DNA of 64,000 nucleotides from Cellulomonas sp. KH9 (GTDB lineage: Bacteria > Actinomycetota > Actinomycetes > Actinomycetales > Cellulomonadaceae): the NCBI RefSeq assembly GCF_900114185.1, contig NZ_FOSE01000004.1, forward strand, positions 389,519-453,518. The letters are read 5' to 3'. A program made the translations under genes and the position numbers. Numbering within the stretch: the stretch's first letter is position 1; each line of letters starts with the position of its first letter. The notes under the pieces were generated by a model, which saw nothing but the letters and a program-made list of their open reading frames with translations, did no database searches and had not been told where the DNA came from. Of the stretch, positions 18,228 to 27,886 are shown in pieces.

Positions 18228-19402
18228 GCGCGCACGCCGACGGCGCTGCGCGCCGGTCCGTCGTCGTCCTGGGCTCCACGGGGTCCATCGGGACGCAGGC
18301 CCTGGACATCGTGGCGGCCAACCCGGACCGGTTCACGGTCACCGGCCTGTCCGCCGGGGGCGCACAGGTCGCGCGGCTGATCGCCCAGGCGCGCCGGTTC
18401 GGCGTGCCGACCGTGGCGGTGGCCGACCCCGCCGCCGCCGCCGCCGTGCGGGACGCGCTGCCCGGGACGCGGGTGCTCGCGGGACCCGACGCCGCCGCCG
18501 AGCTGGCCGGGTCCGGGGCGGACGTCGTGCTCAACGGCATCACCGGGTCGGTCGGTCTGCTGCCCACGCTCGCGGCGCTGCGGGCCGGGAGCACGCTCGC
18601 GCTGGCGAACAAGGAGTCGCTGGTCGTGGGGGGCGCGCTCGTGCACGCGGCGGCTGTCCGGCCCGACCAGATCGTGCCGGTCGACTCCGAGCACTCGGCG
18701 ATCGCCCAGGCGCTGCGCTCCGGGAGCCGGGCCGAGGTGGCGCGGCTGGTGCTCACCGCGTCGGGCGGGCCGTTCCGCGGCTGGACGGCCGAGCAGGTCG
18801 CGGCCGCCACGCCGCAGCAGGCGCTCGCCCACCCCACGTGGTCGATGGGCCCGGTCGTCACCGTGAACTCGGCGAGCCTCATGAACAAGGGCCTGGAGCT
18901 GATCGAGGCGCACCTGCTCTTCGACGTGCCGGTCGCGGACATCGCGGTGGTGGTGCACCCGCAGTCGGTCGTGCACTCCATGGTCGAGTTCGTCGACGGG
19001 TCGACGATCGCGCAGGCCTCGCCGCCCGACATGCGCCTGCCCATCGCGCTGGGGCTGGCGTGGCCCGACCGGGTGGCGGGCGCCGCGCGCGCCTGCGACT
19101 GGTCCACCGCGACGTCGTGGACGTTCGAGCCGCTGGACGAGACCGTGTTCCCGGCGGTCGGGCTCGCACGCGCCGCCGTCGCCGCCTCGGCGACGCACCC
19201 GGCGGTGTACAACGCGGCGAACGAGGAGGCGGTCGGGGCGTTCCTGGCCGGTGACATCGGCTTCGGCCAGGTGGTCGCCACCGTGGAGCGTGTGCTGGGC
19301 GAGCACGTCGGCACCCCGGCCACGGAGCTCACCCTCGGGGCGGTCCTCGACGCCGAGCGCTGGGCCCGCACGCGCGCGCACGAGGTGCTGGCAGCGGGCT
19401 GA
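18224..19402 (+). CDS. dxr: 1-deoxy-D-xylulose 5-phosphate reductoisomerase
   Basis: Second step of the MEP isoprenoid pathway, DXP to MEP using NADPH; 392 residues. The nucleotide motif is [28 protein letters not shown] and [14 protein letters not shown] hold metal and substrate residues, and the flexible loop includes [18 protein letters not shown]. The third domain is intact. In many actinobacteria dxr is followed by rseP and ispG; here about 9.3 kb of polyamine genes lie between them. The gene converges with the FAD oxidoreductase across only 24 bases. Confidence 0.97.
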   Translation: MSAHADGAARRSVVVLGSTGSIGTQALDIVAANPDRFTVTGLSAGGAQVARLIAQARRFGVPTVAVADPAAAAAVRDALPGTRVLAGPDAAAELAGSGADVVLNGITGSVGLLPTLAALRAGSTLALANKESLVVGGALVHAAAVRPDQIVPVDSEHSAIAQALRSGSRAEVARLVLTASGGPFRGWTAEQVAAATPQQALAHPTWSMGPVVTVNSASLMNKGLELIEAHLLFDVPVADIAVVVHPQSVVHSMVEFVDGSTIAQASPPDMRLPIALGLAWPDRVAGAARACDWSTATSWTFEPLDETVFPAVGLARAAVAASATHPAVYNAANEEAVGAFLAGDIGFGQVVATVERVLGEHVGTPATELTLGAVLDAERWARTRAHEVLAAG

Positions 19403-19426
19403 CCTGCCGACCCCGGACCGGTCGTG

Positions 19427-20803
19427 TCAGCCGCCCGTGACGCGGGCGAGCAGCCCGCCGGTGCGTCCCACGCGGCCGGTGCGCCGCTCGGCCCGGTCGG
19501 CGCGGTGCGCGGCCCAGCGGGCCGCGGTGATGCCGGCCCACCGCACGGGCTCGGGCTCCCACGGCGGCGACCGGTGGCCCACCCAGGGCAACCGCGTCAG
19601 TGCTGACTCCGCACCGGTGACGAGGTCGGCGAGCGTGCGCCCGGCGAGGTTCGCCGTCGCGACGCCGTCGCCGACGTAGCCACCGGCCCACCCGATCCCG
19701 GTCGCGGTGTCCAGGCCGACGGAGGGGTGCCAGTCGCGGGGCACCCCCAGCGGACCGCCCCACGTGTGGGTCACCGCGTGGCCGGCCACCGACGGGAAGA
19801 GGTCGACGAGCGCCCGCCGCAGGTGGGCGTGGACGCGCGGTGCGTGGTCGTGCGCGGGCTCCACGGTGGACCCGAGGTGGTACGGGGCGCCCCGGCCGCC
19901 GAACGCCAGGCGGTCGTCCGCGGTCCGCTGCCCGTACACCAGCAGGTGGCGGGCGTCGGTGAACGTCTGCCCACGCTGCAGCCCGATCTGCGACCACACG
20001 TCCGCCGGGAGCGGCGCGGTGGCGATCATCAGCGAGTACACCGGCACCAGCGCGCGGCGCGTGCCCGGCAGCGTCGGGGTCCACCCCTCGGTCGCGCGGA
20101 CGACCCACCGGCACCGGGCCGTGCCCCGGTCGGTGACGACCGCCCGTGGCGCGATGCGCAGCGCACGGGTGCCCTCCGCGATGCGGACCCCCCGCTGCTC
20201 GACGACGCGGGCGAGCCCGTGCGCGAGGCGCGCGGGCTGCACGCGTGCGCAGTCGGGCGTCCAGGCCCCGCCCAGCACGTCCGTCGCCCGCACGTGCGCG
20301 GCCACGCCCTGCGGGTCGAGCAGGTGCAGCTCGTCACCCCAGCGGCCGGCCTCGGCGACCTCGGCGGCGACGCGGTCCACCTGGGCGGCGTTGCGTGCCA
20401 GCGTCACCGTGCCGCCGAACCGGAAGTCGCAGTCGATCTGCTCGGCCGCGGTCACGCCACCCACCTCGACCACCGTGTCGCGCATCGCGGCGCGCATCGC
20501 GTGCGCCGCGTCCGGGCCGTACCGCCGCGCGAGCGCGTCACCCCCCACGGGGAACAGCGCCGAGCACCAGCCGCCGTTGCGCCCGCTGGCGCCGAACCCG
20601 GCGGCGTGCGCGTCGAGCACGAGCACGTCGAGCGACGGGTCGGCCTCCAGCAGGTAGTAGGCCGTCCACAGGCCGGTGTACCCGGCACCGACGACGACGA
20701 CGTCCGCGGTGGTGTCCCCGTCCAGCGGCGGGCGGGGGCGGGCGGCGGTGGGGTCGTCGGCGACGACCTGGTCCCACCACAGCGAGACGTCCGCGAGCGT
20801 CAC
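19427..20803 (-). CDS. FAD-dependent oxidoreductase (DAO/PuuB-like)
   Basis: A 458-residue flavoprotein of the D-amino acid oxidase (DAO) superfamily. The FAD-binding motif VVVVGAGYTGLWTAYYLLE lies near residue 33 and is followed by GFGASGRNGGWCSA, as in gamma-glutamylputrescine oxidases and related amine oxidases. The C-terminal GIGWAGGYVGDGVATANLAGR closes the FAD site. Its GTG overlaps the aminotransferase stop, and the next gene upstream is an Lrp regulator. A role in oxidising putrescine or another amine is inferred from context; the exact substrate is not visible. Confidence 0.85.
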   Translation of the reverse strand: MTLADVSLWWDQVVADDPTAARPRPPLDGDTTADVVVVGAGYTGLWTAYYLLEADPSLDVLVLDAHAAGFGASGRNGGWCSALFPVGGDALARRYGPDAAHAMRAAMRDTVVEVGGVTAAEQIDCDFRFGGTVTLARNAAQVDRVAAEVAEAGRWGDELHLLDPQGVAAHVRATDVLGGAWTPDCARVQPARLAHGLARVVEQRGVRIAEGTRALRIAPRAVVTDRGTARCRWVVRATEGWTPTLPGTRRALVPVYSLMIATAPLPADVWSQIGLQRGQTFTDARHLLVYGQRTADDRLAFGGRGAPYHLGSTVEPAHDHAPRVHAHLRRALVDLFPSVAGHAVTHTWGGPLGVPRDWHPSVGLDTATGIGWAGGYVGDGVATANLAGRTLADLVTGAESALTRLPWVGHRSPPWEPEPVRWAGITAARWAAHRADRAERRTGRVGRTGGLLARVTGG

Positions 20804-22176
20804 AGCCGCGCCCACGCCCGCGTGAGCACGTCGCGCAGGATCTGCTCGATCTCGTCGAACTGCGCCGGCCCGCAGGTCAGGGGAGGGGCGAGCTGGACGA
20901 CCGGGTCGCCGCGGTCGTCGGCGCGGCAGTACAGGCCCGCCTCGTACAGGCCCGGGGTGAGGAACCCGCGCAGCAGCCGCTCGGACTCCTCGTCGTCGAA
21001 CGTCTCCCGGGTCGCACGGTCCTTGACCAGCTCGATGCCGTAGAAGAAGCCCTCCCCGCGGACGTCGCCGACGATCGGCAGGTCCAGCAGCCGCTCGAGG
21101 GTGCTGCGCAGCACCGGGGCCTCGCGGCGCACGTGGTCCACGACGCCCTCGGCGTCGAACAGGTCCAGGTTCGCCATCGCGACCGCGGCGGACACCGGGT
21201 GGCCCCCGAACGTGTACCCGTGCGCGAAGCTCGTCGTCCCCGTCGCGAAGGGCTCGAACACCCGGTCCGACACGATGCACGCGCCGATGGGGGAGTAGCC
21301 GGAGGTCATGCCCTTGGCGCACGTGATCATGTCCGGCACGTAGCCGAGGTCGGTGCACGCGAACATCCCGCCGATGCGGCCGAAGGCGCAGATCACCTCG
21401 TCCGACACGAGCAGGACGTCGTGCTCGTCGCAGATCTCGCGCACGCGCTCGAGGTAGCCCGGCGGCGGCGGGAAGCACCCGCCGGCGTTCTGCACGGGCT
21501 CGAGGAACACGGCCGCCACCGTGTCGGGGCCCTCGAACTCGATGGCCTCCGCGATGCGGTCCGCGGCCCAGCGGCCGAACGCCTTGGGGTCGTCCCGCAG
21601 GTGCTCCGGCGCCCGGTAGGCGTTGGTGTTGGGCACCTTGTGCGCGCCGGGGACCAGCGGCTCGAAGGGCGCCCGGAGCTCGGGCAGGCCCGTGATGGCC
21701 AGGGCGCCGTGCGTCGTGCCGTGGTAGGCGATCGCCCGCGAGACCACCTTGTGCTTGCCGGGCTTCCCCCGCAGCCGCCAGTAGTTCTTCGCCAGCTTCC
21801 ACGCGGTCTCGACGGCCTCGCCCCCGCCCGTGGTGAAGAAGACCCGGTTCAGGTCGCCCGGCGCGTAGGACGCCAGCCGCTCGGCGAGGTCGATGGCCTG
21901 TGGGTGGGCGTACGACCACACGGGGAAGTACGCGAGCTCGCGCGCCTGCGCCGCGGCGGCGGCGGCCAGCTCCTCACGGCCGTGGCCGAGCTGCACGACG
22001 AACAACCCGGACAGCCCGTCGATGAGTCGGTGCCCGTCGGCGTCCCAGATGTGGTGCCCCTCGCCCCGCACGATCGTCGGCACGCCCGCCTCCCACGCGC
22101 TCTGCCGGGTGAAGTGCCCCCACAGGTGGGTGCGGGCGGCCGTCTGCCGGTCGGTGCCGAGCGGCGTGGTGCTCAT
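20800..22176 (-). CDS. Class III PLP-dependent aminotransferase (putrescine-pyruvate aminotransferase-like)
   Basis: A 458-residue class III (omega) aminotransferase. GHHIWDADGHRLIDGLSGLF begins the fold. FFTTGGGEAVETAWKLAKNY is the cofactor phosphate region. LLVSDEVICAFGRIGGMF holds the PLP Asp, and CAKGMTSGYSPIG holds the Schiff-base Lys. Overall it resembles SpuC-type diamine aminotransferases, which turn putrescine into 4-aminobutanal. That fits the adjacent aldehyde dehydrogenase and Pot-type importer. Other omega-amino substrates are possible. The ATG overlaps the Lrp gene stop (ATGA). Confidence 0.87.
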   Translation of the reverse strand: MSTTPLGTDRQTAARTHLWGHFTRQSAWEAGVPTIVRGEGHHIWDADGHRLIDGLSGLFVVQLGHGREELAAAAAAQARELAYFPVWSYAHPQAIDLAERLASYAPGDLNRVFFTTGGGEAVETAWKLAKNYWRLRGKPGKHKVVSRAIAYHGTTHGALAITGLPELRAPFEPLVPGAHKVPNTNAYRAPEHLRDDPKAFGRWAADRIAEAIEFEGPDTVAAVFLEPVQNAGGCFPPPPGYLERVREICDEHDVLLVSDEVICAFGRIGGMFACTDLGYVPDMITCAKGMTSGYSPIGACIVSDRVFEPFATGTTSFAHGYTFGGHPVSAAVAMANLDLFDAEGVVDHVRREAPVLRSTLERLLDLPIVGDVRGEGFFYGIELVKDRATRETFDDEESERLLRGFLTPGLYEAGLYCRADDRGDPVVQLAPPLTCGPAQFDEIEQILRDVLTRAWARL

Positions 22177-22643
22177 CGCGTCCCCCAGTTGTAGAGCTGC
22201 TTGTGCAGGCGCAGGTACACGAACGTCTCGGTGCTGCGCACGCCCGGCAGGGCGCGGACGGCGTCGTTGAGCACGGTGAGCAGGTGCTCGTCGTCCTCGC
22301 AGACGACCTCGACCAGCACGTCGAACGACCCGGCGGTGACGACGACGTAGTCGACCTCCGGGATGGTCGCGACCCGCTCGGCCAGCTCGTTGAGGTCCCC
22401 GTCGGCCCGGATGCCGATCATCGCCTGCCGCCGGAAGCCGACCTGCAGGGGGTCGGTCACCGCCACGATCTGGATGACGCCCTGCTCCTGCAGGCGCTGG
22501 ACGCGCTGGCGGACGGCCGCCTCGGACAGCCCGACGGCCCTGCCGATGGTGGCGTACGGACGTCGGCCGTCCTCCTGGAGCTGTTCGATGATGCCCTTCG
22601 CCGCCGCGTCGAGCGCGACGGCGGTGCGGTCCCGCTGCGTCAT
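22173..22643 (-). CDS. Lrp/AsnC family transcriptional regulator
   Basis: A 156-residue Lrp/AsnC protein. The N-terminal winged helix-turn-helix is DGRRPYATIGRAVGLSEAAV with RQRVQRLQEQGVIQ, and the C-terminal RAM ligand domain contains YVVVTAGSFDVLVEV. It is the first gene of a three-gene minus-strand operon with overlapping stops and starts, and is divergent from the aldehyde dehydrogenase. It probably controls the polyamine cassette. The ATG at 22643 is chosen; an in-frame upstream start would add about 27 residues of unlikely sequence. Confidence 0.88.
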   Translation of the reverse strand: MTQRDRTAVALDAAAKGIIEQLQEDGRRPYATIGRAVGLSEAAVRQRVQRLQEQGVIQIVAVTDPLQVGFRRQAMIGIRADGDLNELAERVATIPEVDYVVVTAGSFDVLVEVVCEDDEHLLTVLNDAVRALPGVRSTETFVYLRLHKQLYNWGTR

Positions 22644-22854
22644 GCCCCCGATCGTGGCGCGGACGGCGGCGCGGCCGCAAGGGATTCCGTCGGCGCGCAG
22701 GGGCGGGCGCGACGGATCCGTCACCCGGACCGGGGCAGCACCCCGGATTTCGATCTCCTCGTGGCCGTCGCCCTACCGTGCGGGCCGCCGGCGCACTAGC
22801 CTCGCCGCACCGCACGCCACGTCGGCCGCCCTGCGGGGCGTCAGGAGGACGACC
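22644..22854. promoter_or_regulatory. Divergent control region between the Lrp regulator and aldehyde dehydrogenase
   Basis: This 211-bp gap contains a 12-bp perfect palindrome GACGGATCCGTC (22711-22722) and a related half-site GGATTCCGTC at 22682-22691. On the plus strand a -10-like TAGCCT lies at 22797-22802, followed by AGGAGGA before the GTG at 22855. The palindrome is a candidate operator for the adjacent Lrp-type regulator; that assignment is inference. Confidence 0.45.
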
Positions 22855-24294
22855 GTGACCGACACCCCGCTCGAGCTCGGCAACGTCGTCGACGGCCGGG
22901 ACGTCCCGGCGCGCGACGGGTCCACCACCGCGGTGGTGGACCCCAGCACGGGCCGGTCGTACGGCACGGCGCCGCTCAGCGGTCCCGAGGACGTCGACGC
23001 GGCGTACGCCGCCGCCGACCGCGCCGCCGCCGGGTGGGCACGCACCACGCCGGCCGAGCGGCAGGCGGCACTGCTCGCGCTGGCCGACCTCGTCGACGCG
23101 CACGCCGACGAGCTGGTGGCCGCGGAGTCCCGGAACACGGGCAAGCCGCTGCACCTGACGGTGACCGACGAGGTGCCGCCGTGCGCCGACCAGCTGCGGT
23201 TCTTCGCCGGGGCGGCGCGCGTGCTGCCCGGTCTGGCGGCCGGTGAGTACCTCGAGGGGCACACGTCCTGGCTGCGCCGTGAGCCCGTGGGCGTGGTCGG
23301 GCAGGTCACCCCCTGGAACTACCCGCTGATGATGGCGGTGTGGAAGATCGCCCCCGCGCTCGCGGCCGGCAACACGGTCGTCCTCAAGCCGTCCGACACC
23401 ACACCGGTCACCACGGTGCGGCTGGCCCGGCTCGCGGCGCAGGTGCTGCCGCCCGGCGTGCTCAACGTCGTGTGCGGCGACCGCGGGACCGGTCGCGCGG
23501 TCGTCGCCCACCCGCGCGCGGACATGGTGGCGATCACCGGGTCCGTCCGCGCCGGGCGGGAGGTCGCGCGCGCGGCCGCGGACGGCCTCAAGCGCGTCCA
23601 CCTCGAGCTCGGTGGCAACGCCCCGGTCGTCGTGTTCGACGACGCCGACCTGGAGGCCGCGGCGGAGGGCATCGCGGACGCGGCGTACTACAACGCGGGC
23701 CAGGACTGCACGGCCGCGTCCCGCGTCCTGGTCCAGGCCGGTGCGCACGACGACCTGGTCGCCGCGCTCGCGCGGGCCGCCGCCGCGCGGCGCACGGGGC
23801 CTCCGGACGACCCGGAGGTGGCCTTCGGGCCGCTGAACAACGAGCGGCAGCTGGCACGGGTCACCGGGCTGCTGGCGCGGCTGCCGGCGCACGCCACGGT
23901 GGTGGCGGGGGGCGGCAGACCCGCCCGTGACGGCTGGTTCCACGAGGCGACGGTGGTCGACGGGCTGCAGCAGCAGGACGAGATCGTGCAGGAGGAGGTC
24001 TTCGGCCCGGTCGTCACCGTCCAGACGTTCACCGACGAGGAGGAGGCGGTGCGTCTGGCGAACGACGTCCGCTACGGGCTCGCGTCCTCGGTGTGGACCC
24101 GGGACCACGCCCGGGCGCTGCGGACGACCCGCGCGCTGGACTTCGGCGTGGTCTGGGTCAACACCCACCTGCCGTTCGTGGCCGAGATGCCGCACGGCGG
24201 CTTCAAGCACTCGGGGTACGGCAAGGACCTCTCGCTGCTCGGGCTCGAGGACTACACCCGCGTCAAGCACGTGATGTCGGCGTTCGACGCGTAG
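22855..24294 (+). CDS. Aldehyde dehydrogenase, probable gamma-aminobutyraldehyde dehydrogenase
   Basis: A 479-residue NAD(P)-dependent aldehyde dehydrogenase. The cofactor region is QVTPWNYPLMMAVWKIAPAL and NTVVLKPSDTTPVTT. The general-base Glu is in HLELGGNAPVVVFDDADL, and the nucleophile Cys in NAGQDCTAASRVLV. The NAGQDCTA motif is typical of PatD/YdcW-type aminobutyraldehyde dehydrogenases, which oxidise 4-aminobutanal to GABA. This fits the flanking aminotransferase and polyamine importer. The GTG at 22855 has AGGAGGA upstream. It could also act on other omega-amino aldehydes. Confidence 0.88.
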   Translation: MTDTPLELGNVVDGRDVPARDGSTTAVVDPSTGRSYGTAPLSGPEDVDAAYAAADRAAAGWARTTPAERQAALLALADLVDAHADELVAAESRNTGKPLHLTVTDEVPPCADQLRFFAGAARVLPGLAAGEYLEGHTSWLRREPVGVVGQVTPWNYPLMMAVWKIAPALAAGNTVVLKPSDTTPVTTVRLARLAAQVLPPGVLNVVCGDRGTGRAVVAHPRADMVAITGSVRAGREVARAAADGLKRVHLELGGNAPVVVFDDADLEAAAEGIADAAYYNAGQDCTAASRVLVQAGAHDDLVAALARAAAARRTGPPDDPEVAFGPLNNERQLARVTGLLARLPAHATVVAGGGRPARDGWFHEATVVDGLQQQDEIVQEEVFGPVVTVQTFTDEEEAVRLANDVRYGLASSVWTRDHARALRTTRALDFGVVWVNTHLPFVAEMPHGGFKHSGYGKDLSLLGLEDYTRVKHVMSAFDA

Positions 24295-24454
24295 GCCGTC
24301 GGAGGGTCGCTCCGGGCGGCACGCGCAGGGGGCGCGGACGAACGCGGACGAACACGGACGAGTCCGACCCGTGGTCACGCCTGTCGCTCCCGCGGGGCGC
24401 GCTCGTAGCATGTGCGCGCCGTCGCCGCACCACGGGTGTTCTCCGTCGCGAATG

Positions 24455-24483
24455 TTCCACCGATGGAAACTTTTCGTTGCAAC
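24455..24483 (+). promoter_or_regulatory. Candidate operator or promoter region upstream of the potD-like gene
   Basis: An AT-rich island in the 277-bp gap holds an inverted repeat TTCCA-CCGA-TGGAA (24455-24468) and a perfect 8-bp palindrome GTTGCAAC (24476-24483). Both lie about 90-115 bases before the ATG at 24572. This is the most AT-rich patch for kilobases around and probably marks the transporter promoter. Confidence 0.4.
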
Positions 24484-24571
24484 AGGTGCTCGGCGCGACG
24501 GATTCCTTGTGCGGGCACCCGCGGGTGCGCCACCATCCACGCAGGCCGGGGGCGGCCGCGAGAGGAGCGAG

Positions 24572-25780
24572 ATGAGCAGCGGTCGACGTGAGCTCCCGGG
24601 TGACCCCCGTGTGCGCGAGCTGGTGCGGCAGGCCCGTGGGGTGTCCCGCCGCAGGTTCCTCGCCGGTGCGGCGGGCACGGCCGGTGCGGGCGCGCTGCTC
24701 GCCGCCTGCGGCACCGCCGGCTCGACCCGCGCGGAGGACGGCGGCGGGGGCGCCGGGGGCCCGCTGCGGTGGGCGAACTGGACGCAGTACCTCGACCAGG
24801 ACGAGTCGGGGACGAGCTTCCCGACGCTCGCGGCGTTCGAGGAGCGGTCCGGCATCGCCGTCGACTACGCGGAGGACGTCGAGGACAACGACTCGTTCTA
24901 CGGGAAGGTCTCGCGCCAGCTCGAGAACGGCCAGGACATCGGCTACGACGTCGTCACCCTCACCGACTGGATGACGGCACGCTGGATCCGCCAGGAGTAC
25001 GCGGCCGAGCTCGACCGGTCACGGATCCCCAACGCCGACAACATCCTGCCGAACCTCGCGGCGGTCGACTTCGACGACGGCCGGCGGTTCTCCCTGACGT
25101 GGCAGTCGGGCTTCGCCGGGATCGCGTGGGACACCCAGGCGATCCCCGACGGGCTGCGATCCGTCTCGGACCTGTGGGACCCGCAGTACAAGGGCCGCGT
25201 CGAGGTGCTGTCGGAGATGCGCGACACCATCGGGCTGATCATGCTCGAGAACGGCACGGACCCCGCGGGCGACTGGAGCACGGACGACTGGTTCGACGCG
25301 CTCGACGTGGTGCAGCGCCACCTCGACGACGGGCAGATCCGTCAGGTCCGGGGCAACTCCTACGTGCAGGACCTGGCCTCGGGCGACGCCGTGGCGTGCA
25401 TCGCGTGGTCGGGTGACATCACGTCGCTGAACTACGAGTACGACGGGCGGTTCGCGTTCGCGATCCCCGACGCCGGCGGCACGCTGTGGAGCGACAACCT
25501 CATGGTCCCTCGCGCGTCGCCGCGCAGGGCGCAGGCCGAGGAGCTGTTCGACTACTACTACGACCCGCAGGTCGCCGCGGAGGTGGCCGCCTGGGTCAAC
25601 TACATCACGCCGGTGCAGGGCGCCCAGGAGGCGATGGCGAGCATCGACCCCGAGCTCGCCGAGGACCCCATGATCTTCCCGACCGAGGAGATCCTGTCGC
25701 AGGTGCGCGTGTTCCGGACGCTCACCCCCGCGGAGGAGGAGCGCTACAACGGGCAGTTCCTCACGGCGATCGGGGCGTGA
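24572..25780 (+). CDS. Spermidine/putrescine ABC transporter substrate-binding lipoprotein
   Basis: A 402-residue PotD-type binding protein. The N-terminus has a twin-arginine motif (VSRRRFLAG), a hydrophobic stretch and a lipobox LLAACG at about residues 43-48, so it looks like a Tat-exported lipoprotein. The mature part begins LRWANWTQYLDQDE, close to the PotD/PotF LYVYNWTEYI pattern, and includes the LENGQDIGYDVVTLTDWM region. It is followed by potA-, potB- and potC-like genes with 4-bp spacings or overlaps. Polyamine specificity is inferred from the family and cassette. Confidence 0.88.
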   Translation: MSSGRRELPGDPRVRELVRQARGVSRRRFLAGAAGTAGAGALLAACGTAGSTRAEDGGGGAGGPLRWANWTQYLDQDESGTSFPTLAAFEERSGIAVDYAEDVEDNDSFYGKVSRQLENGQDIGYDVVTLTDWMTARWIRQEYAAELDRSRIPNADNILPNLAAVDFDDGRRFSLTWQSGFAGIAWDTQAIPDGLRSVSDLWDPQYKGRVEVLSEMRDTIGLIMLENGTDPAGDWSTDDWFDALDVVQRHLDDGQIRQVRGNSYVQDLASGDAVACIAWSGDITSLNYEYDGRFAFAIPDAGGTLWSDNLMVPRASPRRAQAEELFDYYYDPQVAAEVAAWVNYITPVQGAQEAMASIDPELAEDPMIFPTEEILSQVRVFRTLTPAEEERYNGQFLTAIGA

Positions 25781-25784
25781 GGAC

Positions 25785-26963
25785 GTGACCGCGGTCGGCA
25801 CGGACGACCCGACGGTCGAGCGCGCGACCGCGGCGGGGGCCGCGCTGGAGATCGAGGGCGTCAGCAGGCGGTTCGGTGACTTCCTCGCGGTGGACGACCT
25901 CACCCTCGCGGTCGCGTCGGGCACCTTCTTCGCGCTGCTCGGCCCGTCGGGCTGCGGGAAGACGACCACGCTGCGGATGGTCGCCGGGCTGGAGCGGCCC
26001 TCGGCGGGCACCGTGCGCCTCGCCGGTCAGGACGTGACGGGCGTCCCGGCGCACCGGCGCCCGGTCAACACCGTGTTCCAGTCCTACGCGCTCTTCCCGC
26101 ACCTCGACGTGCTCGAGAACGTGGCGTTCGGGCTCCGCCGGCGCAGGACGCGCGACGTGCGGGCGCGGGCGCTCGAGGCGCTCGAGCTCGTCGAGCTCGC
26201 GCACCTCGCCGACCGGCGTCCGGCACAGCTGTCCGGTGGGCAGCAGCAGCGGGTGGCGCTCGCGCGAGCCGTGGTCAACCGGCCGGCCCTGCTCCTGCTG
26301 GACGAGCCGCTCGGCGCGCTCGACCTCAAGCTGCGGCGGCGGATGCAGCTGGAGCTCAAGCGCATCCAGGCGGAGGTGGGCATCACGTTCGTCCACGTCA
26401 CGCACGACCAGGAGGAGGCCATGACGATGGCCGACACCGTCGCGGTGATGAACCGGGGTCGCATCGAGCAGGTCGGCGCGCCCGCGGACCTGTACGAGCA
26501 CCCGCGGACCGCGTTCGTCGCGAACTTCCTGGGGCAGTCGAACCTGGTCCCCGGCACCGTGGTCGAGGTGCTCGACGGCGGGCGGGTGCTGGGCGTCGAC
26601 GTCGCCGGCACCCGGCTGCGCGTGCCCGCGGCCCGCAGCGTCGCGGCAGGTCCCCGCGTGCTCGTGGGCGTGCGACCGGAGAAGATCCGGCTGGTCGGGG
26701 CGGACGAGCAGGTCGGCACGGCGCACGACGTCCTGCGGGGCGGCACCGTGGTCGACACGTCGTTCACCGGGGTCAGCACCCAGTACCAGGTGGACGTGGG
26801 CGCGCTGGGCACGGTCGGGGTCTTCGCCCAGAACGCCGGCGGGACGCCGGTCCACCCGCCCGGCACCCCGGTGGCGCTGGCGTGGGACCCGGACTTCGCC
26901 TTCGCCCTCGACGGCGACGAGGAGCCCGCCGCGGGCACGGTCGACCTGGACGACGAGCCGTGA
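25785..26963 (+). CDS. potA: Spermidine/putrescine ABC transporter ATP-binding protein
   Basis: A 392-residue ABC ATPase of the PotA/CUT1-like class. Walker A is [20 protein letters not shown], the Q-loop is [15 protein letters not shown], the signature is [14 protein letters not shown], and Walker B is [12 protein letters not shown], with the switch His in [14 protein letters not shown]-terminal TOBE domain begins near residue 270 ([13 protein letters not shown]). The GTG at 25785 lies 4 bases after the binding-protein stop. It powers import through the two permeases downstream. Confidence 0.92.
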   Translation: MTAVGTDDPTVERATAAGAALEIEGVSRRFGDFLAVDDLTLAVASGTFFALLGPSGCGKTTTLRMVAGLERPSAGTVRLAGQDVTGVPAHRRPVNTVFQSYALFPHLDVLENVAFGLRRRRTRDVRARALEALELVELAHLADRRPAQLSGGQQQRVALARAVVNRPALLLLDEPLGALDLKLRRRMQLELKRIQAEVGITFVHVTHDQEEAMTMADTVAVMNRGRIEQVGAPADLYEHPRTAFVANFLGQSNLVPGTVVEVLDGGRVLGVDVAGTRLRVPAARSVAAGPRVLVGVRPEKIRLVGADEQVGTAHDVLRGGTVVDTSFTGVSTQYQVDVGALGTVGVFAQNAGGTPVHPPGTPVALAWDPDFAFALDGDEEPAAGTVDLDDEP

Positions 26964-27886
26964 GTGCGGCAACGGTGCTGAGGCGGTCCCGCGCCGGCAC
27001 CGCCCTCGCGGGGCAGCCCCCGGCACCGGCGGGCGGACGCGGCGCACGCCGCCTCCTGGTGCCGGGCGTGCTCTACCTCGGCGTGTTCTTCGTGCTTCCC
27101 GTGGGCACCCTGCTCGCGACGTCCCTGTACGCGCCCGTGCCCGGCGGCGAGCTGGGGCAGTACACGCCCGCCCTGCGGTGGCAGAACTACCCGGAGGCGC
27201 TCGGCGCGTTCTGGCCCCAGCTGGTCCGCTCGTTCGCGTTCGCGGGCGCCGCGACCGTGGTGGCGCTCGTCGTCGGGTACCCGATGGCGTACGTCATCGC
27301 CGTCCGGGCCCGCGGGCGCCGGACGCTGCAGGGGCTGCTCGTGGTCCTGGTCGTGGCGCCGTTCTTCACGAGCTTCATCCTGCGGACCATCGCGTGGAAG
27401 CAGATCCTCGCGGACGGGGGAGCGGTGGTCGGCGCGCTGCGCTGGCTGCACGTCCTGCCGCCGGACGGCCGGGTGTCCGCCACGTCGGCCGCGGTCGTCG
27501 TGGGCCTGACGTACTCCTTCCTGCCCTTCATGGTCCTGCCGCTGTTCGCCGCGCTCGAGCGCCTGGACCCCCGGCTGCTGGAGGCGGGGGCCGACCTGTA
27601 CGCCGCACCCGCGACGACGTTCCGACGCGTGACCCTCCCGCTGTCGATGCCGGGCGTCGTGGCCGGCACGCTGCTGACGTTCATCCCCGCCGTCGGTGAC
27701 TACGTCAACTCCTCGCTCCTGGGCAACAGCACCACGACCGTCATGATCGGCCAGGTCGTCGACGCCCGGTTCTTCCGGCTGCTGGACTACCCGACCGCCG
27801 CGGTGCTGTCGGTCGTCCTCATGGTCACGATCCTCGTGCTCGTCACGGCGTACGTGCGGCGCGCGGGCACCGAGGACCTGGTGTGA
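26960..27886 (+). CDS. potB: Spermidine/putrescine ABC transporter permease (PotB type)
   Basis: A 308-residue inner membrane permease with about six transmembrane helices. The EAA loop that contacts the ATPase is [19 protein letters not shown], preceded by EAGADLY. The N-terminal 30 residues are polar and low-complexity. Its GTG overlaps the potA stop, and its own stop overlaps the next permease start, so all four transporter genes form one operon. Confidence 0.9.
   Translation: MSAATVLRRSRAGTALAGQPPAPAGGRGARRLLVPGVLYLGVFFVLPVGTLLATSLYAPVPGGELGQYTPALRWQNYPEALGAFWPQLVRSFAFAGAATVVALVVGYPMAYVIAVRARGRRTLQGLLVVLVVAPFFTSFILRTIAWKQILADGGAVVGALRWLHVLPPDGRVSATSAAVVVGLTYSFLPFMVLPLFAALERLDPRLLEAGADLYAAPATTFRRVTLPLSMPGVVAGTLLTFIPAVGDYVNSSLLGNSTTTVMIGQVVDARFFRLLDYPTAAVLSVVLMVTILVLVTAYVRRAGTEDLV

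Noticed and set aside
24295..24571. Short plus-strand frame joined to the N-terminus of the binding protein (start at 24371)
   Set aside because: The upstream extension lacks a ribosome-binding site and would bury the twin-arginine signal; the ATG at 24572 follows AGGAG.
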